Both the position numbers and the translations under genes were made by a program. From assembly GCA_013368375.1 (NCBI GenBank), contig JAACJP010000006.1, positions 1,054,001 to 1,118,000 of the forward strand: 64,000 nucleotides of DNA. Reading direction: 5' to 3'. The DNA is from Tricholomella constricta (lineage: Eukaryota; Basidiomycota; Agaricomycetes; Agaricales; Lyophyllaceae). The notes beneath the pieces were generated by a model that made no database searches, was not told the origin of the DNA, and saw nothing but the letters and a program-made list of their open reading frames with translations. Below, piece by piece: positions 22,704-30,800 of the stretch. The stretch's first letter is position 1, and each line of letters starts with the position of its first letter.

Positions 22704-25700
22704 TTAAATCGTGGGGTCCCGTGGCTTTCTTGGGAAAAGTCGGTGGAACTCGAGGGCCATGTCTTTTGCTCCTTCTATATTCTCTGCTGGTTCCCATGTG
22801 TCGTCTTCGGGGCCGTACCCTTCCCATCGTACCAAGTAAAAGACGCGCCTCCCTCGTGTCCTGGAGTCTAGGATTTGTCCTACTTCATAGTGCTCTTCGC
22901 CCTCGACTTCGATCGTCTGCGGAGGTGGCTTTGACCTTCCTGGGAAGTTCTCGTGTTTGTGTTCTTCGAGTAATTTGACGTGGAAAACATTGTGAATTCC
23001 CTTCAATGCCGGAGGTAGTTCCAGACGGTACGCGTGGCTGGAGATCTTCTGTAGGATTTTGAAGGGGCCCAGTCTCCGGTGGTCCAGCTTTTTGGAGGGG
23101 CGTTTCGTTTTGATATTCCGGCAGTCAAGCCATACCTCCGTTCCTACGGCCCAGTCTGGTGTAGGGTCCCGTTTCTTGTCCGCGAATCGTTTGTAGGCTT
23201 CGTTTGCGATCTCTATCTCTTGGCGGAGGTAGTCCTGGAGGGTCCGGAGGTCGACGGCTACCTCCTGGGCTTCCCTTGCCGGTATGTCTTTTATAGAGAT
23301 TGTCAGGCGGGGGTGATAGCCTTTGTTCGCAAAGAAAGGAGAGACTCCCGTGGTTGAATGGGTCGTATTGTTATACGTGAATTCCGCCAGTGGGAGCTGT
23401 GTTCGCCAGTTGGTCTGGAGGTAGTTCACGTACATCCGGAGGTACTGTTCCAGTGTCTGATTTACTCGTTCCGTCTGGCCGTCGGTCTCCGGGTGATACG
23501 CGGTCGAAAGGTTCGATTTGATGTCCAGGGCTTTGCACAGCGAGCTCCAAAAACGGGAGACGAAGAGAGTGCCTCTGTTGGAGATGATGTCATCGGGTAA
23601 TCCGTGCTTGGAGAAGACGTGTTCTAGGAACAGTTGTGCGAGCTCCTTCGCTGTGTCCGTTGTGTGACAGGGTATGAAGATGCCTTGTTTTGTGAGGCGG
23701 CATACTACGACCAAGATGGCGTCGTACCCATCCGATTCCGGTAATTCCACGATGTGGTCCATAGATATGGAGGCCCACGCCCGTCGTCCGATCTGAAGCG
23801 GTTTCAGCAATCCATATGGGCTGTGGCGCGGGACCTTCGCTCTTTTGCAAGTGTGGCAACTTCGGACGTATCGGGTGACCTCCTTCCGTAATCCGGGCCA
23901 GAAATAAGTCCTCATGATGAGTTGTGTGGTCTTTCTGATTCCTGGATGTCCACGTAGTTTGTGATCGTGATGTTGCTGCAGGATGTCGAGGCGTAACCTG
24001 GAATGGTTCGGTACGTAGATTCTTCCGTCGCGAAGGAGTAGCTTGTGGTCGTCGGATAGTGAGAACGCGGAGGACTCGTCTCCAGGTTTGGGTGCGTATT
24101 TCTCGAAGAAGTCATCTCGGGGTGCATTACGAACGTTGTTCAACAGGAGTTGTTCGTTTAGAATTAGGGATGCGTTCAACCGTTCGGGGGGTATGATGAT
24201 GCGGTTATTGAACGAATTATGATCCTGTTCGAAACCCTTCTTAGGATATACGTCCGCTCGTCGTGTGAGGGCATCTGGCTTCGCTCCTAGTCTTCCCGGT
24301 CTGTAGTTTATTTGGAAGTCGAAGTTCGCCAGGCATTCCGACCATCGTGCTTGTCTGCGACTAAGTTGCTTGGTCGTGGAGAAGTACTGTAGGTTGTTGT
24401 GGTTGGAGTACACTTGAATGCGGTGGGGGGATCCCTCGAGGTAGGCTCTCCATTGTTTAAACGCTTCAACGATCGCTAGGAGCTCCTTATCGTAGATGTC
24501 ATAGTTGAGCTCCGCGTCTATCATGGTTCTCGCATAGAAGGCGACGGGACGTAGGTCTTGCGATGTCTCGTCAAATTGGGAGATGATTCCTGCTATGGCA
24601 AAGTCGGAAGCATCGCACTCTAGTATCACCGGTAGTTGAGGATCGAAGTGTCGTAGGATGGGTGCGGAGGAGAATGCTTTCTTCAATAGCTCGAAAACTC
24701 CTTCGCATTCGGAATCCCATTTCCAGATTGTGTCCTTTTGCGTGAGTTTGTTTAGCCTCTTCATTATGCCCGAGTAATTGTCGATAAACCGCCGATAGAA
24801 GTTTGCAAAACCTAGGAAAGATTGGAGTTCCTTGACCTTCGTCGGTCTAGGCCACTTCCGGATCGCGTCGACTTTTCCTGGATCCATCTTTACTCCGCCA
24901 GGGGATACAATGACGCCTAGATACTCGATCTCCGTAGTGTGAAACGTGCATTTCTCCGGTTTCGCATGAAGGTTGTGTTTCCGGAGCCTCTCGAGGACCT
25001 TCCGAACATGTCCGTGATGTTCCTCTAAGGTCTCCGAGAAAACCAGAATGTCGTCGAGATAGATCACTACGAACACGTCGTTCATGTCGTGGAAGATGTC
25101 GTTCATGAAGTGTTGGAACGTCGCGGGTGAGTTTGTCATGCCGAAGGGCATTACCAGGTATTCGAAAAGTCCATAACGAGTGCGGAAGGCTGTCTTCCAT
25201 TCGTGTCCCGGAGCTATGCGGACGTTGTTGTAGCCCACTCGGAGGTCGATCTTCGAGTATACTTTTGCTTTTTGAAGTCGGTCTATGAGGTCTCCGATCA
25301 GAGGTAGAGGGTAACGGTTCTTCTTGGTGATCCGATTTAATCCTCTATAGTCCACGCATAACCGGAGTGATCCGTCCTTCTTCTTTGCGAACAGTACCGG
25401 AGCTCCCGCTGATGAACTCGAAGGTCGGATGAACCCTTTACCGAGCATCTCGTCGATGTAATCCTTCAATGCTTTCAACTCCAGTTCGGACATGTTGTAT
25501 ATCTTTCCGAAGGGAGGGGTAGTGTTTTCGTCGAGTTCCACTGTGTGATCGTAAGGTCGGTGTGGGGGGATGGTTTTCGCTTCGCCCGCTGAGAATACGT
25601 CTTCGAAGTCCCTGTACTCCGGAGGTACGACTTCCTCAAAGATTTCCTTTTCTGTCTTTGGTTGTTTGGGTTCGTCGTCGGAGGTGTTATTGGCATGGAG

Positions 25701-27230
25701 GTGTTCTTCCTTTTCGGTGGGGGAGATGTGTAGTTGGAACGCTGTGGCTCCGTCCCTGATGAGGTTCGCGAATGGCGCCGCTCCGATCAGGCGGATGTTT
25801 TGTGTTTCGACATCCTCTTCTCCCTCTCCGGTTTCATCTTCGACCTCCGTTTCCGGGTTGGTTTCCTCTTCTTCCTGTGTTTCTGTCGTTGGGGACGTTG
25901 CGGATTTCCGTTTGGGGTGAGGTTTGAATTTGGACCTCGGAACGTTTGGAGGGAAGTAGTTCGGTGGGGGTGGTTTTCGGGTGCGTTTCCGTCCCGTTAC
26001 CTCCTCTGGCGACTCGGTTGTCGGTGTTGGTACTTCCTCTTGGGGTTCGTTGGTGTTTGGGCGGGTGTCTTCCTCCTTCTTGATGTCGTTGGAGGTGTCG
26101 TTCTGGTCGTTATCGTTGTCCAGGATGTCCCTGAGGAGGGGTTGTTTTTCCGAAAGGGGGTTGGCTGGTTTCGGAGCTTCGACGTCTTCCTCCTCCTCAA
26201 GGGTCACGGTTCCCCATTGCGTCTTCTGGGAAAGCGATATCGCGGCTAGTCCTGCCCCTTGTTCCATGGTCATGGACATTTCCCGCCAGTTGATGTCCGG
26301 ATTTGCTTCCCGTAACCAAGGTAATCCAAGCACTACTGGTGTGGCTGGATGTAACTGTGTTATGAGGAGGTCGACCTTATACTCTAGTCCGTTCTTGAGT
26401 TTGATCGTTTCGGGACTATGGTGTGAAATGGCTCCGCCTCCGCTGGGGTTTCCGTCGAACAGTTGTAGGGTCATGGGGTTGGCGAGAGGTTCCGGCTTCG
26501 TACACGAGGATTTTGTTATGAAGTTGCCCGCCGCCCCACTATCAATAAGTGCCCGTAGACGCGTTGCAGATCCCTCCAACTGTACTTCGATCGTGAAGGA
26601 GCGAGCCGACCGCGAGGGTAAGCGTTGAGCTCCTGTACCTGTTGTTGTTGGAGCGACTTCCTTTTTTCTTCGGAGGTCCGGTAGTGATCCTTCGATTTTG
26701 CCGTTTGACCCCCGTCGTAGCGTGATGCAGAGGTCTTTCCAATTTATGCGGGGGTTGACCTCCTTCAGCCATGATAGTCCCAGTACTATCGTCGCTGTCT
26801 CGTGGAGTTTCGTTATGAGGAATCTTATCCTCTGAGTGGTGCCGTCGCTGAATTCGACGTCGTTGGTGGTATAGTGTGTGATTTTGCCTGATGCGGAGAG
26901 TTCTCCGTCGAATAGGCAGAGGTTTATTGGGGGGTTGAGCTCCTCAAGGTGGAGCCCACGTGATGTCGCCATGACGGAGTCCATGAAGTTGTCGGTAGCT
27001 CCGCTGTCGATGAGCGTGTTTTCGGGATCTTCTCCTCCTCCGTTTGGCGTGAGGTGTATTAGGAATGCCAGTGACGAATGGGAGGAGAGGGTTACTGTGC
27101 GGGTGTCCGTTGTCGATAATGCCGTTGCGCGTAGTTTAGTGTTAAGGTCCGGTTTTAGGTCTTCGCGATTCAGAGCCCGGGCAAGTCCTGAATCGCCCCC
27201 GCGTTTCCCTCTTCTGTCTTGTGATGGAAT
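22704..27230 (-). CDS. Pol polyprotein of element A: two proteases, RT, RNase H, integrase, chromodomain
   Basis: The frame is open upstream of its first ATG (26984) back into Gag and is entered by -1 frameshift. Protease 1 has LIDSGATDNF (catalytic Asp about 27006-27008) and IVLGLSWL; protease 2 has LIDSGAAGNF (about 26541-26543) and VVLGLPWL. RT follows with KDGSLRLCVDYRGLN and VIYLDDILVF. RNase H has ECDASDFA and YDKELLA, but the expected T/S-D-H is SNH (Asn codon 24402-24404). Integrase has the HHCC finger, SMDHIVELPES and HPETDGQTERVNQ, but the middle Asp is Asn in DIISNRGTLF (23577-23579). A chromodomain ends the protein (YEVGQILDSR ... FYLVRWEGYGPEDDTWEP). RT looks intact; RNase H and integrase active sites are each damaged in this copy. 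Confidence 0.9.
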   Translation of the reverse strand: MPSQDRRGKRGGDSGLARALNREDLKPDLNTKLRATALSTTDTRTVTLSSHSSLAFLIHLTPNGGGEDPENTLIDSGATDNFMDSVMATSRGLHLEELNPPINLCLFDGELSASGKITHYTTNDVEFSDGTTQRIRFLITKLHETATIVLGLSWLKEVNPRINWKDLCITLRRGSNGKIEGSLPDLRRKKEVAPTTTGTGAQRLPSRSARSFTIEVQLEGSATRLRALIDSGAAGNFITKSSCTKPEPLANPMTLQLFDGNPSGGGAISHHSPETIKLKNGLEYKVDLLITQLHPATPVVLGLPWLREANPDINWREMSMTMEQGAGLAAISLSQKTQWGTVTLEEEEDVEAPKPANPLSEKQPLLRDILDNDNDQNDTSNDIKKEEDTRPNTNEPQEEVPTPTTESPEEVTGRKRTRKPPPPNYFPPNVPRSKFKPHPKRKSATSPTTETQEEEETNPETEVEDETGEGEEDVETQNIRLIGAAPFANLIRDGATAFQLHISPTEKEEHLHANNTSDDEPKQPKTEKEIFEEVVPPEYRDFEDVFSAGEAKTIPPHRPYDHTVELDENTTPPFGKIYNMSELELKALKDYIDEMLGKGFIRPSSSSAGAPVLFAKKKDGSLRLCVDYRGLNRITKKNRYPLPLIGDLIDRLQKAKVYSKIDLRVGYNNVRIAPGHEWKTAFRTRYGLFEYLVMPFGMTNSPATFQHFMNDIFHDMNDVFVVIYLDDILVFSETLEEHHGHVRKVLERLRKHNLHAKPEKCTFHTTEIEYLGVIVSPGGVKMDPGKVDAIRKWPRPTKVKELQSFLGFANFYRRFIDNYSGIMKRLNKLTQKDTIWKWDSECEGVFELLKKAFSSAPILRHFDPQLPVILECDASDFAIAGIISQFDETSQDLRPVAFYARTMIDAELNYDIYDKELLAIVEAFKQWRAYLEGSPHRIQVYSNHNNLQYFSTTKQLSRRQARWSECLANFDFQINYRPGRLGAKPDALTRRADVYPKKGFEQDHNSFNNRIIIPPERLNASLILNEQLLLNNVRNAPRDDFFEKYAPKPGDESSAFSLSDDHKLLLRDGRIYVPNHSRLRLDILQQHHDHKLRGHPGIRKTTQLIMRTYFWPGLRKEVTRYVRSCHTCKRAKVPRHSPYGLLKPLQIGRRAWASISMDHIVELPESDGYDAILVVVCRLTKQGIFIPCHTTDTAKELAQLFLEHVFSKHGLPDDIISNRGTLFVSRFWSSLCKALDIKSNLSTAYHPETDGQTERVNQTLEQYLRMYVNYLQTNWRTQLPLAEFTYNNTTHSTTGVSPFFANKGYHPRLTISIKDIPAREAQEVAVDLRTLQDYLRQEIEIANEAYKRFADKKRDPTPDWAVGTEVWLDCRNIKTKRPSKKLDHRRLGPFKILQKISSHAYRLELPPALKGIHNVFHVKLLEEHKHENFPGRSKPPPQTIEVEGEEHYEVGQILDSRTRGRRVFYLVRWEGYGPEDDTWEPAENIEGAKDMALEFHRLFPRKPRDPTI
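27146..27209 (-). promoter_or_regulatory. -1 ribosomal frameshift signal between Gag and Pol of element A
   Basis: Slippery heptamer GGGAAAC (27203-27209) is in the right phase of the Gag frame (G GGA AAC). A 6-nt spacer GCGGGG follows, then a perfect 9-bp stem, GCGATTCAG pairing with CTGAATCGC, around a 14-nt GC-rich loop. Pol lies in the -1 frame and the Gag stop TGA is within the hairpin. Confidence 0.85.
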
Positions 27231-30079
27231 TCGAAGATGTCGTCGCCGATGAGGTAGGTGGCTCTGCCCATGGCGTTTGCTGTTGGGCAGTCGCGCATCC
27301 AGTGTTCCAGGTCACCGCATAGGATGCAGGCCTTGTCTCGAATTCGTTGTTGCTTTACGTCTTCGTCGATCTTCACCCAGGGGCGTGTTGACTTCTTGAA
27401 CCCGAAGTTGTTGGCTTGTAGGGCCTCCTCGTCGTCCCATGCGATTTCCTGGTCTTGCGCCTTACCTTCCCTACCTGAGTCCGGGTCCTGATCATGACTT
27501 TCGGCGTTCAAGCGTGCGTTCCTGTTCCCTTGAGCCGTTTGCGGCGTCGTGCGGCTTGCGGGTCCGGCCGAAGGTCCCATCGGAGGTCGTGCGGAGGTGT
27601 TGGGGGCGTTCGCGTTATTCGCCCAGAGGGGTTTGTAGGACTCTGGATTTTCTATGCGATGTTCCCAGTACCTCCGATCGATTTGAGTGACCAGATCTCG
27701 GTAACCTTCGTAGGTTTCGGGGCTTGGTGCGATGGCCAGGACGTTGAGGATTCGCGGGGGGAGCGCTTTCCGGAGTGTGAACTGCAGCGCTACCCAGTTC
27801 CAACCTGTTTCGTACGCTTCTTGTTCGAACTTGACGATGAATGCTGTGAACTTTTCCCAGTCCTTCATTTTCAGTCGCGAAATGTTGTTCTCGGCTTCCA
27901 CTCTCAAGTTCGGTATTCCGAAGCGTGATCCTAGTTCGTGTACGAATCCTTCCCAATTCGTGAACATTGGGTGTTGGGGGTTGTACGTGAGTTGCAGTCG
28001 AAAGTAGTCCATAGCTCCGTCCTTTAAGTAGGAGCTCGCGAATGACACCTTCAGGTGGTCCTGTTCGTAGGTGATCGCCTTGGCTTGAAACGTTACTAGG
28101 CATTCCGTGACGAAGGTCTTCCATCTCCTCGGTTCTTTTCCCGTGAAGGGGTCCGGTTTCCTGATGTCGATCTTCGATTCCAGGTTTAGGAGGTGCCGAT
28201 ACTGTTCCGGGGTCAAGTTTTGGTTTGGGCCTAAGAATTGTTGCGGTGGAGGTGGGGGTCGTTGGGGGTTTGCGAAGTGGCCTCCCCCTTGGTTTCCGGG
28301 CGGGCCTCCTCCTCCTCCTCCTCCGTGACCTCCCCCTCCCCATCCTGGGCCTCCTCCTCCCCATCCCGGACCTCCGGGGCCTCCAGGGCCTCCTGGTCCT
28401 TGTGGTGGTCCGTATCCTCCGTGACCTCCTCCTCCTCCGGGACCTCCTGTTCCCCCGGGACCTCCCCCGCCTCCACCGGGGCTTCCCCCTCCTCCTCCGT
28501 AACCTCCTCCTCCCCCTCCTGGTCCTCCGGGACCGTTTCCCCATTGAGATCCTCTCGGGGTAGGTGGTCCCGAAGATCCCGGAGGTGGTTGGGGCTGTGG
28601 AGGTGGTCCGTTGTACTGAGGGATTGGTCGTCCGCCGGGTATTGGTGGGGCTGGTCCGCGGTTGTAGTCAGTTCTGTATTGTTCGAACTGGGGGAACTGT
28701 TGTTGGGTCCCTTGCCTTCCTTCGAGGATGTTCACATTTTGACCGGGGCTGGGGTCCGCTCCGAGTCCCCGTCGTTCTCTTGGGGAGATGGGGCGTGGGC
28801 CTTGCGGTGACCTCCTGTTCTGAGTCGCCAGGTGAGGTGGTGTTTGGTGCCAGTCTTCTCGTGTCCTTGGGGGTGCTCCTCCTTCTTCCCGGTTTTCTTC
28901 GCGTAATTCGTAGCTATGAGTGTACGATAACGGCGTTGGGACTCCTTGTTCCGACGGAGGTAGGGGAACATTCTCGGGTTCCCTCTGAGGAGCTCCTTCT
29001 TGTCTTGCGGAGGTCTTTTGTAGGCCTTGAAAACCCGAGTTTGGCCTGGAAAACGGTCCTTCGAAAGAGGGATTCTCTTCGGGGATCCTTTGCAAATTGT
29101 GGGCTCCCCAGAACCCGAACGTCGGAGCTCTTCGAGTGTCCGCCCCCAGCGTGATGGTGGGTTCGAACCTTTCTTGACTAGGAGTTGCGTTTCCTTGGTT
29201 CATCCTCCGAAGTAGAGCAGAGGCCGACTGCGTATTGACGGTGCTCGTCGCTCGTGGAGGTTCCTCGAATCTCATTTCGATTCTGGAGGGAATTGGTTCC
29301 TGAATTGGCATGTGGAAAGAACGTCCCGCGCTTTGGGGGTCGGAGAATCTTCTTTCGTCGTTGGATGTCTGGATTTCCCCAGCCAGAGCGCGCAACCTTC
29401 GTTCGTTTCCCCCCATTTGTAGCAACACCGTCAGTTGTGGGGGCAGTCGATGGGCTTCGTGCAGTTGTACGGTCGACAACACGAGATTGGCCCATTGTTC
29501 TGGTGTCCTGGGTTGGTGGTCCATCCCCATGGTTTCGACCAGGAGCTCGTGCGCTTGGCGTGAAAACTCCTCTCGCGACATGCGGAGCTCGTATAGTATC
29601 CGCTCGTGGTCTGAGCCGTGCAGGAAGGGGTTTTGTTGTCGAGCGAATTGTCCCTGTGCCTCCTCCCGCGCCCAATCCCTCCTTTGGAACATCTCCGGGT
29701 TCCTCAGTCTGTCGTAGTACGACCCGGGAGTCTGGTTACTCGATGGCGGAGGTCCGGAGGTCGTTGCTGATGGTGGTAAGGGGGGATAGTTGGGGGTAGC
29801 GATTTGATAGGACGGGTTGAAAACGTTTGAGGGGGTTCGGGGTAGGGGTCGTCGAGGGTCTTGACTGACAGAGGAAAAGTCCCCCTCATGTTGACCGGGT
29901 TGGAAGATCTGTTGTTCCAGCCTGTATCTGTTGGGTCCGAAAGTCCCTTGCATCGGAGGTCCTGTTGAGGCAGGGGAAGTTTCGAAAGGTGGTGGTGAAG
30001 GTCTCCTTTGAGTGAAGGAAGGACCTTCGAAGTTTTGATAGCGGATGGTTGTGTTGGGCTCCACTATCGTCGAGGACAT
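27170..30079 (-). CDS. Gag of element A
   Basis: The frame is open from inside the 5' LTR, but the first ATG after the LTR is at 30077-30079 (MSSTIVEPNT), 30 bp inside, giving 969 residues. A Pro/Gln/Arg-rich N-terminal third is followed by a very Gly-rich segment (about residues 530-640). The Gag core is FTGKEPRRWKTFVTECLVTF through SRFGIPNLRVEAENNISRL, the usual Ty3 capsid region. One zinc knuckle CILCGDLEHWMRDC lies near the end. It forms the particle and packages RNA. It ends at TGA 27170-27172, inside the frameshift hairpin. Confidence 0.9.
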   Translation of the reverse strand: MSSTIVEPNTTIRYQNFEGPSFTQRRPSPPPFETSPASTGPPMQGTFGPNRYRLEQQIFQPGQHEGDFSSVSQDPRRPLPRTPSNVFNPSYQIATPNYPPLPPSATTSGPPPSSNQTPGSYYDRLRNPEMFQRRDWAREEAQGQFARQQNPFLHGSDHERILYELRMSREEFSRQAHELLVETMGMDHQPRTPEQWANLVLSTVQLHEAHRLPPQLTVLLQMGGNERRLRALAGEIQTSNDERRFSDPQSAGRSFHMPIQEPIPSRIEMRFEEPPRATSTVNTQSASALLRRMNQGNATPSQERFEPTITLGADTRRAPTFGFWGAHNLQRIPEENPSFEGPFSRPNSGFQGLQKTSARQEGAPQREPENVPLPPSEQGVPTPLSYTHSYELREENREEGGAPPRTREDWHQTPPHLATQNRRSPQGPRPISPRERRGLGADPSPGQNVNILEGRQGTQQQFPQFEQYRTDYNRGPAPPIPGGRPIPQYNGPPPQPQPPPGSSGPPTPRGSQWGNGPGGPGGGGGGYGGGGGSPGGGGGGPGGTGGPGGGGGHGGYGPPQGPGGPGGPGGPGWGGGGPGWGGGGHGGGGGGGPPGNQGGGHFANPQRPPPPPQQFLGPNQNLTPEQYRHLLNLESKIDIRKPDPFTGKEPRRWKTFVTECLVTFQAKAITYEQDHLKVSFASSYLKDGAMDYFRLQLTYNPQHPMFTNWEGFVHELGSRFGIPNLRVEAENNISRLKMKDWEKFTAFIVKFEQEAYETGWNWVALQFTLRKALPPRILNVLAIAPSPETYEGYRDLVTQIDRRYWEHRIENPESYKPLWANNANAPNTSARPPMGPSAGPASRTTPQTAQGNRNARLNAESHDQDPDSGREGKAQDQEIAWDDEEALQANNFGFKKSTRPWVKIDEDVKQQRIRDKACILCGDLEHWMRDCPTANAMGRATYLIGDDIFEFHHKTEEGNAGAIQDLPGL

Positions 30080-30108
30080 GTCCGGTGGGTGGGAGGACCT
30101 CGATATTA

Positions 30109-30466
30109 TGTTAGGACTCTGTGTAGCACGCCGGTTACAGAAGTGTTCTGGAACCACCGAAGCGGATAGGCCTGACGTTCGTTGAGGAAGACGGCCTTCG
30201 AATAGGATATCCGGAGGTCGTGAGCGTCGACGAAGGCGTTCACGAGAGCGTTTACGAGAACGTGTGAAGCTCAAGAGATACGAGTGAAAGAAACAGAATA
30301 GATTGAGAGTGGAAAAGAAACCGAGAACAGAGACTAGTCGTAACAATAAGCAATATCGAGGTAAGGTGTCAAAGAAGAAAGTGGTGTCATATATGTACCG
30401 CGGACGTGCGTGGGAAAGCGTAGAAGGTGGGAGTTTAGGGGTGGTCGATTAGGGACGGTCGTGACA
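30109..30466 (-). repeat. 5' LTR of element A
   Basis: 358 bp, identical by eye to 19890-20247. The bases after it on the minus strand (TAATATCGAGGTCC) do not start with TGG, so no standard tRNA primer site was recognised. Confidence 0.95.
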
Positions 30467-30800
30467 GTACACCGACGACTGAGAGTATCGTGCAACACCA
30501 GAGAAATGGCGGCAACAAAAGAGATTGGAGTTTACGACGACGAGAGTACGCCGACGACTGAGAGTAACACGCAACGCCAGAGAAATGGTGGCGGTGAAAG
30601 AGATTGGAGTTTGCGACGACGAGAGTACGCCGACGACTGAGAGTATCGCGCAACGCCAGAGGAATGGCGGCGACGAAAGAGATTGGAGTTTGCGACGACG
30701 AGAGTACGCCGACGACTGAGAGTAACACACAACGCCAGAGAAATGGCGGCGATGAAAGAGATTGGAGTTTGCGACGACGAGAGTACGCCGATGACTCGTC
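30467..30800. repeat. GA-rich minisatellite, right block, 79-bp period
   Basis: Units begin GAGATTGGAGTTT at about 30522, 30601, 30680 and 30759, so the period is 79 bp. First bases are the GTACA target duplication of element A. The array matches 19275-19889. Confidence 0.9.

Larger units (their letters stand above)
19890..30466 (-). mobile_element. Ty3/gypsy chromovirus, element A, full length (10.6 kb)
   Basis: Two 358-bp LTRs (19890-20247, 30109-30466) that I find identical by eye, TG...CA ends, 5-bp target duplication GTACA, polypurine tract, Gag, Pol with protease, RT, RNase H, integrase and chromodomain on the minus strand. An extra spliced gene sits on the plus strand between Pol and the 3' LTR. 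Insertion is recent by LTR identity. Confidence 0.95.

Noticed and set aside
28231..28810. Long open frames opposite the Gly-rich part of Gag (element A)
   Set aside because: They mirror the biased GGN codons of Gag on the other strand; no splice or domain support, unlike the gene at 20469-22504.
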